A stretch of DNA of 64,000 nucleotides, taken from NCBI GenBank assembly GCA_003260075.1, contig QLIY01000052.1, positions 228,882 through 292,881 of the forward strand, in the 5' to 3' direction. The notes beneath the pieces are model-generated. The model had not been told where the DNA came from. It made no database searches and worked only from the letters and a program-made list of their open reading frames with translations. A program made the position numbers and the translations under genes. Shown here piece by piece: positions 1 through 12,093 of this stretch. This stretch comes from Phallusia mammillata (Eukaryota > Chordata > Ascidiacea > Phlebobranchia > Ascidiidae). Each line of letters begins with the position of its first letter. Position 1 is the stretch's first letter.

Positions 1-179
1 ATTTTTACCTGCTGTACTTGGTGATGGGACATTTTTCTTTAGTTTTGTCTTTAGAAGCTTGGACGGTGAAATGGAAGAATGTTTGTCAGTTTTGCTACTG
101 AGAAATAGAAACAAATGTTATGTCCAGTGCTGCAATCACATAAAATGTGCATGCTTTGATTGTAAGTTGCTAAACTAAC

Positions 180-2909
180 CTTGTATTGTCATCAACATCT
201 TGTGTAGGTGGAGCTGTGTTACCATGAAGCTTGTGATTGTGGGGAAGACCTGAGTAAAATAAGATGATTGTGACATATTTTCAGACAATGCAATAATTAT
301 ATAACTTTGTTTCATCGCGCTTTTTTCTTTCCAACGGCTATGTTGCATAACACTAACTTCATTACAACTTGTTTTATTATGAAAAACATTTTTTGTTTGT
401 ACTATCATACATTATTTGTCAGCTCACTGCTAAGTGTTGTGTGGCTGAATACATCGAATTCGCTCTCTACTTTTTTGACCAAACATTCCAAACCCATTTT
501 CAAAAACTTCCCGTTTTTCAGTTTATGGGCTGTAGCTTAAGCTATATTTCGATAAAGTTAAGAGTTTCCATCGTAAAATTGTAACTTACTTTCTTGTTGC
601 AAACTTTCTGTGACATCACCCGACACCTCTTCACTTCGGTGTCTCCATCTGTGATGTCGTATCGACGAAGCAGTGACAGCAAACCGTGATATTGCACTAT
701 TGGAACGAACCATCATTGGTGTAAGCTCTACTGAGACACCAAGAGATTCATCTTCAATGGATGTTCCACCTTCTTGATACACCGAGTTCAATATTGCATT
801 GCATAATAGTAAAACCTACACATGAAACAAAATCATTTAATTGCTGGTTAAAGTGAGTTTAAAATCTATTACAAAACTGCTTAAGAGATGGCAAATATGC
901 TGAAGTTTTTTGGTGAGTATTGTACAACAGATGAAAAGTCACAAATATGTCAAAGATACGTCAATGTTTTTCAAATTTAAAAAGTTTTAAGTTTTTTTTA
1001 TTTGGTTAAGCAAAAAGATAACAGCTACACTTTACACAATGTAAGGTATAAAAGTGATATACTCCTGATTGCTAATGTCATGTGTATGACACACAGTTGT
1101 CATGCAATTTTAAGCCAGAAAAGTTTTGACAAGAAATGATGCAAATTCAAAACTAACTTGTGTGTTTAATTCATATTCTGCTCTCTTCAGAATCATCTCT
1201 ACAGCTTTTATTCCCTTGGCTTTGCAGTGATTATACAGAGCAAAATATATGCAGCGAACCAGCGTTAGAATAAAGTTCGTGTCAAGTTGAATTCGCCTAC
1301 ATTTCTTCGAACTGAAAATAAAATTAATTGCAATAATAAAATGTTTTAAACTTAAGGTACATTGAATGTTTCATCCATTTTCTTCTCTGGATATAAAATG
1401 TTTTGCTGTATTGTACACATATTGTTGAGTCGTGCTTGTTTAAGAGAGGGCAAAAATTGCTTTAATGTTTTAAGACTAGTAGTTCAACAATGTTGGGGCG
1501 CAATGATTCTACTTTGATTTTTACTTACATGTCGGCACTTTCATATGCTTGCTCCCATGGAAATCCCTGTGTTGCAAGTTGTATGCTTATCATACAAAGC
1601 TGCTGTAAGGACACTTTGGAAATGACTGACAGGTGATCACAGTAGGAAATCAAAATCGTATTTAAAACCTAAACACAAGGGACAAAACATCACTTGCGCG
1701 TTTAAAAAACAGTAGATGTGACTGAAATGTGAACTAACCTTGCACCGATTTGAAGGTAAAATAGCTTCATATGTAGTTGGTGTTGGAAGCTCCACATAGG
1801 TAGTGTCTGTGTTTGACATTGTTATTGTATGCTCGGAAAAAGGATACTGCAAGCAAACAAATAAACATTGATCAGGAGACCCTACTTTGTTATAAAGTAG
1901 AACAATATTGACAAAAAAAGTAGGATCTTACAGTCATTGGATCGTGATAAATAGATGGTTTAGCAAGGTTTGGAATTTCCATGCAATTTCCAGGGCTATC
2001 AGAAGATGATTCAATATTTCCATTTTCATCGCATATTAAATTGTATATAGCCAACAAGTAGGTCTCAAATGAAGCTTTGCTCTCAGAGGCAAGCTCTTGC
2101 CTTGAAAAGCATGCTAATAAGTATCCGTTGATCATGGCAGGCAGAAATCCCAGTGCATAGAATTTAAGATCTTGGTTTCTGCAAAAGCAAAAAAGTACAT
2201 ACTTTATGCTGTATAAAATAAACAATGTATACAGATACAACAAGGAAACATACTGGTTAATGTTGGATTTTTAAGCTTTTGTGGCGGTATACATTTGTGG
2301 CGATATATATTTAAGGATGGAACAAGACATAAATTTCGTAGATAAAAAAAGTGGTACATTTGCAATAAAACGTAGAACAGTAAAAGATAGTTCAAATAAT
2401 TTCACTAAAAACAAATTATCATATTTGTAGTGAAGTGATTTTCTTATTATCTGATTATCTGCCCCCGTATGTAGTTTACCCATCATACAATATTCTGGTT
2501 GCCTAAACGACTTTCCATGGTTTGACAATGTAGGTAAACAAACAGCCTGTGAATCCTCGTATAATATGCTGCATTTAATGTTCAAAACAATTTCATTTTT
2601 TTTTCATTCCTAAAGAAGTATTTCAGATAAAAGTTTTGCACAAACCATGTCTATATTTAAAACATTAATAAAAATATCTTACCCCCTTCTGTAGAAATCA
2701 AACAGTTGATGACATGATGATTGAACTAAATTTAATACTGCAGGTGTTGTGATGTTTGCTGCAAGGTGTTTGAAAGCAGTCAGCACTTCCATCTTTTCTT
2801 TAAGTGACTGTGCATACTTTGGAAGAGAAGACTCTGGCAGGCTTTTGTATTCTGACAGCCATTCTTTTACTATTTGTTCGTATTTGGCAATATTTGAAAA
2901 GTTTGTCAT
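180..2909 (-). CDS. HYCC1/HYCC2-like: Hyccin (FAM126/HYCC), partial at 3' end
   Basis: Hyccin is the scaffold subunit that, with TTC7 and EFR3, holds PI4-kinase III alpha at the plasma membrane (family knowledge). Exons read from the minus strand in order: 2909-2683, 2178-1932, 1846-1739, 1668-1529, 1311-1158, 815-590, 249-180, possibly 36-9. Splice sites and phases agree wherever checked. Family landmarks are EWLSEYKSLPESSLPKYA and CHQLFDFYRRG in exon 1, ALGFLPAMINGYL and KPSIYHDPMT in exon 2, VSLQQLC in exon 4, IYFALYN in exon 5, and VELTPMMVRSNSAISRFAV followed by HHRWRHR in exon 6. The start was chosen because MTNFSNIAKYEQ leads directly into the conserved N-terminus, 11 bases after a splice acceptor; an upstream 5'UTR exon is expected. 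The variable C-terminal tail and stop lie beyond the left edge. Whether it matches vertebrate HYCC1 or HYCC2 better cannot be told here. Confidence 0.93.
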
Positions 2910-2920
2910 TATTTTGGAAT

Positions 2921-4921
2921 CTGCAATAAAAGCACAACCAATTTTGGCAAACACAGCAAATGATGGAATGTACAGAATAAAACAACTATTTACAAAATGT
3001 TATGACTCTTTGATTATTTTATCCATGTAGTAATAAAACTAATACACATATAAATAAACTATAATATATTGGTTCTGAACTTCTCATAAGCTACTTGTAT
3101 GTTTTACATGATGTTTTTAAATGTCAGTGTTTTGTAATACAATCCGAATTAAATACAAAAATACCTAATTCGAATAATTCTCAGGTGTGACTTTCTTTCA
3201 GCAAGCGTTTTGGGGGGGGGGGGGGGGGGGGGGGTGTTTATCAATGGTCAGAAAACAAAATGATGAAACTAAAACTATTTCTAACAACGAGTTTTGCACC
3301 TAACTACACAACATTGTTTTCATAAACGCAAACAATTTAGGAAACAGGGTTATACATTAATCAGTGAAAAGTTTACCAGTAACCACCTGAATAAAATAAA
3401 CATAAAAAGTTGCCGAAAAGCAATAAACAAAGTCGTCACGGTTGACATACAGCCTAAACATAGATATCTTAATATTTTGTGCTATCTGAAAATTTACAAG
3501 TAATACTAGTTGTTGCATATGTTGACTGGTGATGATGGATGTTTTGTTCCAGTAAAACACATATTCTTATTTATTCTACAAAAAAGATACATTAAAACTG
3601 TTTATAAATGGGCATAGTAGTGGAATTGGCTGCTTTGGCATAAACATTGCCATACAGCCCGTCGTTGTATTAACGTATCCGTCTGTTAAAACTTTTATTG
3701 CATGATACCAAAAAACAAAACTTGCTCTTTTCGCAAAAAAATTCCCAGCGTAGCATTTCTCCCCACTTGACCGAAACTGTTTGCAGATGTTGCGTCATAA
3801 CGTTCGTGTCACGTGAGTTTAAAGGCCTGTGGGCTTTCAGAGTTTGTCGATTGTAAACAAGGTACCGAAGGTGGTCTCGATCAAAACAGGTGAGCCGGGT
3901 TTCGTGTCGACCGGCAAACATGTGCTGAATCTGCTAATATAATACAGCGAAGCATTGTACGGCTTGTTTTTTACTGCGTGAAAAGGAATTCGCTGATCTT
4001 TTCGGGGGAGATTGTATTACAAAACTTTATGACAGAGTACCTCGTCAGGAAACCGTGATTTTGCCGGAAGAAACTGTCCAAGGTAATGTTTTTCCACTGA
4101 TCTTAATGTTGTCAAAATTCTGTACTGTTTTTTTTTGTCATAAAACAACTGAGTTACTTTCATTAAAACAAGTTGCCTTCAGTCATTTATTTGTTTTTTA
4201 CAGTGTTTACTGTTTAAGATGTAATCTGTCAATATTACAGCCAATAAAACAAGTTAAATTTTATGCATGCAGTAATGGTTATTGTTGTTTTTATTTTTTT
4301 AAGGCCCCCCTTCTTTTACATCATTTCATGCATGTATCAGTTGTGATGTTGTGTTTATTCAAATGTGCTGCACCCTCTTTGTTGAGTTAAGGTTAGTGTA
4401 AAATTCTTAGTTTGCTTCATATGTAAAATGTTTGATGTATGTTTCCAATGCCATTCTACAACTGCTTTTTAATGAACTAAAACCTTGAATCAGGGCTGGG
4501 CCACCTTTGTTACTGTAGGGCCAATTATAAATGTCAAAATTGGATCGCGGGCCGCACCTGTGTATAACACAAAGTGATTTTGCTCGGTTTCTTACCAAAT
4601 ATGCTTAACTACAAGTATAATTCGTATTTGATTCTAGCCACATTTTGCCAGGTTGCAGAAAACTAGCATCAGGCGCATTAATCAGCTCAATAATATGTAC
4701 TAATTGGACTCGTTTGCCAGTACTTTTGAAATTCATGCGTCTCTGCGGGCCGCACAACCTTTAATGAAGGGTTACCATTCTGCATTTATTGTTTATCACA
4801 GAAAACACCTTATCAGTTTATATCGTGCTGCTAGAAACTCACACCCTATAATTTAAACAAGTATATAATTTTCATCAAGAAAAATGGTTTAGATTGTTAT
4901 GGTATATATATTGTTTCAGAC
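2921..4921. promoter_or_regulatory. Head-to-head intergenic region between hyccin and the RING-CH gene
   Basis: The 2 kb between the two divergent coding starts should hold both promoters. A 23-base G run lies at 3212-3234. A likely 5' non-coding exon of the RING-CH gene ends at 4082 (CCAAG/GTAATG) and can join the acceptor at 4919. That exon has no in-frame ATG, so translation probably begins in the next exon. The 3700-3920 part is less AT-rich and could contain the hyccin 5' exon. No TATA box or other core element was convincing. Confidence 0.45.
4488..4790. mobile_element. Probable degenerate hAT-type MITE
   Basis: The left end CAGGGCTGGGCCACC and two internal GCGGGCCGCAC blocks (near 4547 and 4745) resemble short non-autonomous hAT elements. 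The right end is diverged and no clear 8-bp target duplication was found, so the boundaries are approximate. Confidence 0.4.
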
Positions 4922-7900
4922 ATGTTCTTTCCAAAGTCTTTCAATCTAATGGCTTGTAATAGCAACCTAAACTGCTCAGATCATGGAACATGTGAAGATG
5001 GTGTTTGTGTTTGCCAAGTTCAATTTTCAGGTATCTATACAAAATTTAAAACTGTTGTGTTATTTGCATTTATTCACTTTTTATCATTTTAGTCTTTTCT
5101 TAGACAAATATATCACACATATTTTTTACACAGGTTACACATGCAAGGATGCAAATGTAGGCTATATAGCAGCTTTCAGCAGCATATTTTCAACAGTGGT
5201 GTTGATTAGCATTGTTCAGTTGGTAAGTTATGATTAATGACTTATAATAACACGAAACTCTATTCTCACCACTTGCATCATGATTTTGCAACTGTCTGGC
5301 TGGCGAAATGGCTATTGTCCTATTACGCCATGCTTCAAGGGGCAAGGGTCCAATATCTATTTCTGTTACTTTTTAAAATTTATATGATTGTAATAGGTTT
5401 TTATCTAATAAGGTCATCAATAATAAAATCTGTTATCAATTCTATTGTTGGATATTTCAATAACTTACATCTGAAAAAAAAATTGAAACAAACAACTAAA
5501 AAACTATTGTACTTCTCTTTCTTTTCCAACTTTTCTGTTGTGAAATCTCTTGAGACATGTTTCACTCAAATCTCTATTGATCAACTAAAAATGCTAGTTA
5601 AGATTTTGTATGTGACACTACTAAAAGTTTTATTTTTTGTAGGTGATATGCATTTATTCAGAGTACAAAAAATTGAAACATCCAAATGTTTTATCTGCAT
5701 TTCGCGTCACCACACAGAAGCTTCTGCATGGTGTGGTTATTATTGCTTCTCTCACAAGAGTTCTGTATTTTTCCCTTCAGGTAATGTAGTCAAATACTCA
5801 TTTAAACATAAAAGTGTTTGATGATGTATATTTAATCATTAATTAAGTATCATATAGAGGCGTTGTCTCATATAGTTAGTAGGTAGTTAATACCTAACCT
5901 ATGTTATCTCAATTACTAAATAATTGTTGTTTAATTGCCAGGGAGTGATTCCAGATCAGTGGCTCATTCCCATTGAAAGTGCGTATCATCCTTTTCTAAT
6001 CACTGGTTTATCTCTGGTTGCCTGTTATTGGAGTGAGGTATGTTTTTATCATAACTGTTTTTGTGTAAAAAATAAATCATGATGATAGTTTTGTAAAAAT
6101 ACTAAATTAAATTGTAAATATCTCCACTTGACAAGCCAATCACTTACAACTGCAGTTGTATGTCTTAATTGTTTGTCTCGAAGTAGACTAAGTTGACCTA
6201 CTGGTGTTTTGTGGCATAACATTACTTTAAGCTGGTTAGGCTGGTATTAGTGACACAAGCCTAAATAAGTGAAAATTGATTACTGCCTGACATCACCAGG
6301 CCTGACCCACTTGTGAGTAAAACTTAGTCACCCTTACCTTTCAAAATAAACAGCAATCTGCTGATGTCAGTTACCAGGAAACCAATAAAATGAAACAGGC
6401 GTAGATATAGGCCCAAAAGCCAGAACAAACTAATCTGAAATATAATGATAAATATATAGAGAACCCTAAAATTATATTTAATCAAAAAGGGACAAATGAA
6501 AATAACAGTTTCAGACAAAAAAAGCACTATTATACATAAAATATCTCATTGATGTAGTTATTGTGTTTTGTTGCTTCAATCTTACACAGTGTTTTGTCTT
6601 TTAGGCCTTTTTTATTGAAACAGCAAGTGTTGATGCTTCACGACGTGCCCAGTTTCTTTCTAAATCACTTGCAGCATTTTCTATATTCAACATTATTCTT
6701 TACATTCTTTTAATTGCCCAGTTTGTTGTCACCGGTGTTGGCTGTTGCAATTCTGGAAGCGAAGGTGAGGTTGTGTGTGCTTCTCATCTTAAACATGTGT
6801 CAAAACTTTTTAATTGCATTGACATGACTGTTATATATTTCATCGGCTTTTGAAGAATAATCTTACAATGATGTATTAGAAATTATAGGTTTTCTAATTT
6901 TTGTAAGTAACTTTTTGCTATAATGCTTAATAAAACTTTTTTGTATGTTCTTACCATACCAAAAATGTATTGTTAGGTTTCCATTTTAACCAGTTTGCTT
7001 TTGTTAAAATTGACAGAGCTGTGGATAAATGGAGCATTTCAGGCCTCATTTGCAATTCTCTTATTCGTTGTTTATGTGATCTTTCTTGCAATTGGAGTGG
7101 AAATATTTTTTAAGGTAGGAAAAACTAGTATATATATGTGATTAGGAGTAGAGTAAAAACACTATCACACTGCTTATAATTGCATATATTTACTTGCATA
7201 ATAAATTGAGGGCAATTTCCTGTCTATGCCATTGAAAGCCAGGTGGATGTAAATAATTGATATGCCCCACCTAAGGGTGAGTTGATAGTTCAAACGAAAG
7301 TCCCTATTGTTTCTATTGAACCTATTTTACACCTTTTCAATACCAAGTGTTTTTTGTCAACAGAAATTATTGGATTAAATATTTGCCTATGAGTAAATTG
7401 TTTGCTTTCAAAGTTTACATATATTCACAAAATCAAACACGGGAAGTGCCAAACCCATTTGTGATTGTTTTAGATGGTTTTCTTTTGAAATATTTTCCAA
7501 TTTAAATGAGTGAATATATCTGACATGTATGAACTTGTTTTAGGTCCGTGGGGCTTTTACGCTGGGCAACAGTAATATCCAATCAAGTAGTAGCAACTGG
7601 GGGGGGGGGTTATGAGTAAATTGTTTGCTTTCAAAGTTTACATATATTCATAAAATCAAACACGGGAAGTGCCAAACCCATTTGTGATTGTTTTAGAAGG
7701 TTTTCTTTTGAAATATTTTGCAATTTAAATGAGTGAATGTATCTGACATGTATGAACTTGTTTTAGGTCCGTGGGGCCTTTACGCTGGGCAACAGTAATA
7801 TCCAATCAAGTAGTAGCAACTGCCAAGAGACTGTCAACAAGTCTGAAGTCTTCAAATCAAGAATTGCACTTATCTTTCAGGTAAAATACTTCCACAGCTA

Positions 7901-10900
7901 CAAAGTATTTTTGTTTGTTTTTTTAAAAATCAGGTACTGACATTGTTTGGCCTGTGAGCCAAATGGATAATTCAGTTAAGCAAAGTTGACTTACACAAAT
8001 CACGAAATGCTGTTGTTAGTGGAAACATGTCAAGCTGTTTACAATTTAGTGCACTGTATTAACTAAAAACAATTCACTTTTTATTTCAACTTCAAAAACT
8101 GACATTGACAATTTTACAGTAAACTGTTTTTCAAAACGCCATTAGTTTGTGTATTTTATGGCCCACCATTGATATTTGATAGATGAATAGAAATGCTTTT
8201 CTGCCATGGCAAATGAACACAGTATATTTGTACCATGCTTTGAGGGGGGGGGGGGGCCCACCATTGAAATTTGATAGATGATAGAAATACTTTTCTGCCA
8301 TGGCAAATGAACACAGTATATTTGTACCATGCTTTGAGTTGTGGAAAGTTATTTACTATGACCATCAAAAACTTACTTGTGTTCTTTTTTTGGTCGCTTA
8401 GTGTAATGTAAAACATTTATTATTGCCGGTCTGCATTCTTCATGCACTCTTTAAGAAACAACATGGTTTATGTAACAAGTAAAATTGTGCACAAAATGTC
8501 ATGGCATTCAAAGTGATACTAACAATTTAAGTGTTAATTATCCCAGGCTCTTCTTACCCTACTCACTGTGCTGTGTGTTGTCTTTGATGCTGCCGGAAAT
8601 TTATGGAAGTATCGTGTTAATTCCAGTACCAGAAGTACACACGAAATCATTTACAGGTTGGTTTTGCTATAAGTATCCAAATAAATTGATATAAGTCAAT
8701 AATTTGGCTTTATGGTAAAATTCTTAGGTTTTCTATAGATTGTGCTGGCTGTAAAATGTAAAATTCTGTTGTAGGCAATTTAGAATGTCAACCTGTCTAG
8801 TGGGAACACAGAAAAGTGTTCTCACATCACCATGATGCATTGTTAATCGACAATACCATCTGTCATAACTCTGTAATGAGGTCGCTTAGTCATTTTTATG
8901 ACCCAACGTTTTCTGCCCTAAGGCTATAGTTTGTAATGGTAATTGTTACATAATCCTTAAATTTTGTGATTTCCTTTACTATAAAAACATACTGGTTTAA
9001 ATTATTTCTCATTTTGTTTCAAACCAATTATTTATTCATTTTTTTGCTGTCTTATTGTTATTTGGTAAGACCAGAGACCTATTGAGCTGTAAATGGCTTT
9101 TGCCTGTAAGATTGCCGACGCTTTCTGACAATATTATCTATGCTCATTTTCCACAAAATAGTCATACCTACAGCTATACAAAAAACTAAATCATATTTTG
9201 AATTCAGATAGCCGACAATTTCAGCACACTCAAATCAGTTTGTGTTTTCTCATTACAAATCACTGTGCATATTGATTTTGCCCCCAAAACTATCAGCTAT
9301 AACATGTCAATGATCGTAACTGAAATTGTCTGTTAAGCATCTATGTTCCAGGATGATTTCCTTATCAGTAGATATTTAATCTTTAGTTGATTTGTTTGTT
9401 TTTATTGATAGTTGGTGGTCAAAAGTATGACTAAATGCATTTTGCTCATTCGATTTTACATATCTTTTTATTTTTTTTATTTTTTTCAAATTGGTGGCTA
9501 TAATGGGGGGGGGGGGGGGTTTGTTTTTATTTATAGTTGGTGGTCAAAAGTATGACTAAATGCATTGTGCTCATTTGATTTTACATATCTTTTTATTTGT
9601 TTTTTTTTCAAATTGGTGTCTATAATTTGAATTAACTAATCACTTTTTGTTTGATTGGAATATTTCAAATTACTTTTATTGATTAACAGGATAGCTGAGG
9701 TGGGTGCAGTTTTGTGGTTTCCCTGTGTATTATGGAACACTGCGGAGCCTGAAGCTTTATGGTTTTTGAATCCACGCTGTTTACTGAAACTCACAACAGA
9801 TGCAGGTAAATGTTTCTTTGCTATTTTGCATATACATCAGTGACTGTCAAACTGTTTAAGCATGTGGCGCATTTAGAAACTACATTTTCTTTTCATGGTA
9901 CACTTTGCAACTTTTTGTGGTGGGTAAGGTTGTTTTTGCACACAAGCATTCCATCACCAAGTCCTGAAACACCAGAGAATGTATTCACTTTAAAGTACAA
10001 ATTTTTCATAGTACACTTGGAAATCTCTCACGGCGCACTAGTATGCCACAGTCGAGTTTAAGAATCACTGCTATACATGCTAATTAAATATCATATCCTA
10101 TATCAGTGGTTCTTAACCGGTGTTCGATCGAACCCCAGGGGTTCGATGAAGGTCTTTTTGAAGTACAATACAAATACTCGTTTGGGGGGGGGGATAAAAT
10201 AAGAATCTGCGACGCGGCCGTCCTAGCAAAATGGTTGTGCACCCCTGCACTAAGGTTTTCTTTTTTTGACGTAACAAAGAACATTGTTCGCGTTGTTCGT
10301 AAGCAGAAAAACAACGAAATTTTGTTGGCGGGGGGGGGGGGGTGACCAAAGGCTGAAGAATATCGTAGGGGTTCGGCCTTAATAAAAAGGTTAAGAACCA
10401 CTGTCCTATATGATTCGAAACACAGAAAATGAAAATCAAATTGGTTTTAACTATAGTATACCAGACATCAACGTAAACAGTCACTTAACCAAGAATGAAA
10501 TTTGTGCATTTATTGCAAGTTCAGTTATTCTTAGTTACAAGTGTTTGTTTATATAGGCGAGCGTTTGTTGTCATCCCCATCAAGAAGAACGAACAAATCA
10601 TATCAGACTTTTGTAGAGGAAGAATCAGACCTTGTACAGGAAGTCACTGGCCCTGGTGAGAATGAATTTTTCAACTACGCGTTTTTTTGCAAAATACTGT
10701 ACTTTAAACAGCAGAAATTAAAGCAAAACATTGATTTTGTTTTGAAGGAGAATGCTGGATTTGTTATGACCCAGAAAGAACAGATGCTGGTGAATTTATT
10801 AGACCTTGTCTATGCAAAGGTAAAATAAGTATGGTTACTAGCTGTAAGAAAAAGACACTTAAAAGTTTTTTCCTTAAACATAAATGTGGTTCATCTAGAA

Positions 10901-12093
10901 TAAAATAAGATGCTGGCAATTTATTTATGCCAACAATAGTTTTGAAGAAACAATTTAACATAATAATTGCTTTTTTAACAACTAAACAGTTTTGGCAAAC
11001 TCTTTCACGTAAAGATTCGCAGAACATAGCGATTATCTTTAACGATTGTTAAATTGTGCTTGAAACTAAAAGCTAGGTTTGAACTAAATAGTGCAAATGT
11101 TTATCAAGTGTGTTAATTTTCGCTATGCATTGGTTGTTAAAAACTATTTTAACTGAATTTCTGCCATCAACTCACAGGTGGAATGGCCCAGGTTCATCAT
11201 GAATGTTTGAAGAAGTGGCTTGTTCAGCATCCCAATGTGGAAGATGCTTGTTGCAAAGTCTGCAAGCACCGGTGAGTCAATTAAAGATAGGTTCTTTATT
11301 TTATTATTTTGAAAGCAAACCTGCCAAATAAATGTTTTTCAATGATTTTTTTGGTTTGTGTAGATATACCATCGAGCAGAAACGAATGAGATTTGGTGCA
11401 TTGATTCTTAGTTCCAAGCGGGCTTCGTCCCTCATCATACCAGCTATTGTTGTGGCTGTAGTCGCTCCCTGTTCATCTGTCCTTGTGTTTCTGCTCTGCG
11501 ATTACCTGGAAACCCCAGTAAAGGTTCTTGTACTTGGGGCCACAGTCTTGGCTGAGCTAATCGCTTTCAAGTAAGTGCCCGGTTTTTCATTTTTATTTGA
11601 AGCAAAACCTGTTTTAGTCAAAAGGGATCATGATGATCACTGTAATGTTGCAAAAGAATTTTTATGTCAAATTTTGTACCTAAATTGTGTAATATAAGGT
11701 TAGCTTTTTGAAGCAATGGAAAAATCGAATTCATATCATGTATTTTTTGTTGTTGAACTTCAACTTTAATTTTAGTTAAACGTACTCAATATGACAAACC
11801 ATTTTTATTATTATCTTGCAATTTATTTCCTGTTGTGGTTGCTCCGGATTTTTACACTTGATTCTGTTCCAAATTTGTGACAGACGTTTTTGTTTAGGAT
11901 CTTGGGCGTGAATTTTACCAAACTTTACCAAATCACTCGTCTCTCAGCACTTCGCATTCTTAACTATCATCACTCTAAGACCGACATCAAGAACAACGAA
12001 CACACAGTTGTCGACGTCCAATATGACGTCATAGAGGGTGATGACACGCCCGCTCGTGACGCAATAGTTGACCCGGGACTGCGAGTCATGTGA
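4922..12093 (+). CDS. Multi-pass membrane RING-CH E3 ubiquitin ligase with EGF-like N-terminus
   Basis: Fourteen exons: 4922-5030, 5134-5222, 5643-5780, 5942-6037, 6605-6764, 7017-7114, 7767-7880, 8547-8656, 9690-9805, 10557-10655, 10748-10819, 11178-11271, 11364-11570, 11898-12093. They sum to 1698 nt (565 residues plus stop) with phases that agree. Order: a short Cys-rich EGF-like segment (CNSNLNCSDHGTCEDG, then CVCQ and YTC), about seven hydrophobic segments, then a RING-CH finger. The finger starts ECWICYD and continues RPCLCKGGMAQVHHEC and CCKVC. Its spacing is C-x2-C-x14-C-x-C-x7-H-x2-C-x15-C-x2-C, the C4HC3 pattern of MARCH ligases. Two more hydrophobic segments and a polar tail ending GLRVM follow. 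MARCH ligases ubiquitinate membrane proteins, so this likely acts in a membrane with a cytosolic RING. There is no cleavable signal peptide, and the first hydrophobic segment may be a signal anchor. The SAFRVTTQKLLH region faintly recalls TOM1/GPR137-type 7TM proteins. No vertebrate orthologue was recognised. Confidence 0.85.
7388..7821 (+). repeat. Direct duplicate across an 11-base G run, includes an exon fragment
   Basis: 7388-7598 is repeated at 7611-7821 with a few mismatches, separated by G run 7599-7609. The left copy holds the first 55 or so bases of the RING-CH exon at 7767-7880, with its acceptor, and then runs into the G run. The left copy is therefore not a second exon. A join of overlapping or allelic contigs is the likely cause. 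Confidence 0.85.
8160..8338 (+). repeat. Direct duplicate across a 13-base G run
   Basis: 8160-8243 and 8257-8338 are near-identical, separated by G run 8244-8256, inside an intron of the RING-CH gene. Confidence 0.85.
9395..9628 (+). repeat. Direct duplicate across a 15-base G run
   Basis: 9395-9504 and 9520-9628 are near-identical, with SNP-like differences and a T-tract length change, around G run 9505-9519. Confidence 0.85.
10104..10403. mobile_element. hAT-type MITE, 300 bp, exact 8-bp TSD
   Basis: Terminal inverted repeats are CAGTGGTTCTTAACC and its complement GGTTAAGAACCACTG. The target site duplication TCCTATAT flanks the element exactly (10096-10103 and 10404-10411). It has no transposase and lies in an intron of the RING-CH gene. 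Two G runs inside it (10184-10193, 10330-10342) may be assembly joins. Confidence 0.93.

Noticed and set aside
5237..5821. 194-codon open frame on the plus strand
   Set aside because: It is intron readthrough into the exon at 5643-5780, in the wrong frame for the conserved protein.
7544..7598. Second copy of an exon start in the RING-CH gene
   Set aside because: It lies in the left copy of a duplicate that ends in a G run and has no donor; treated as allelic duplication from assembly.
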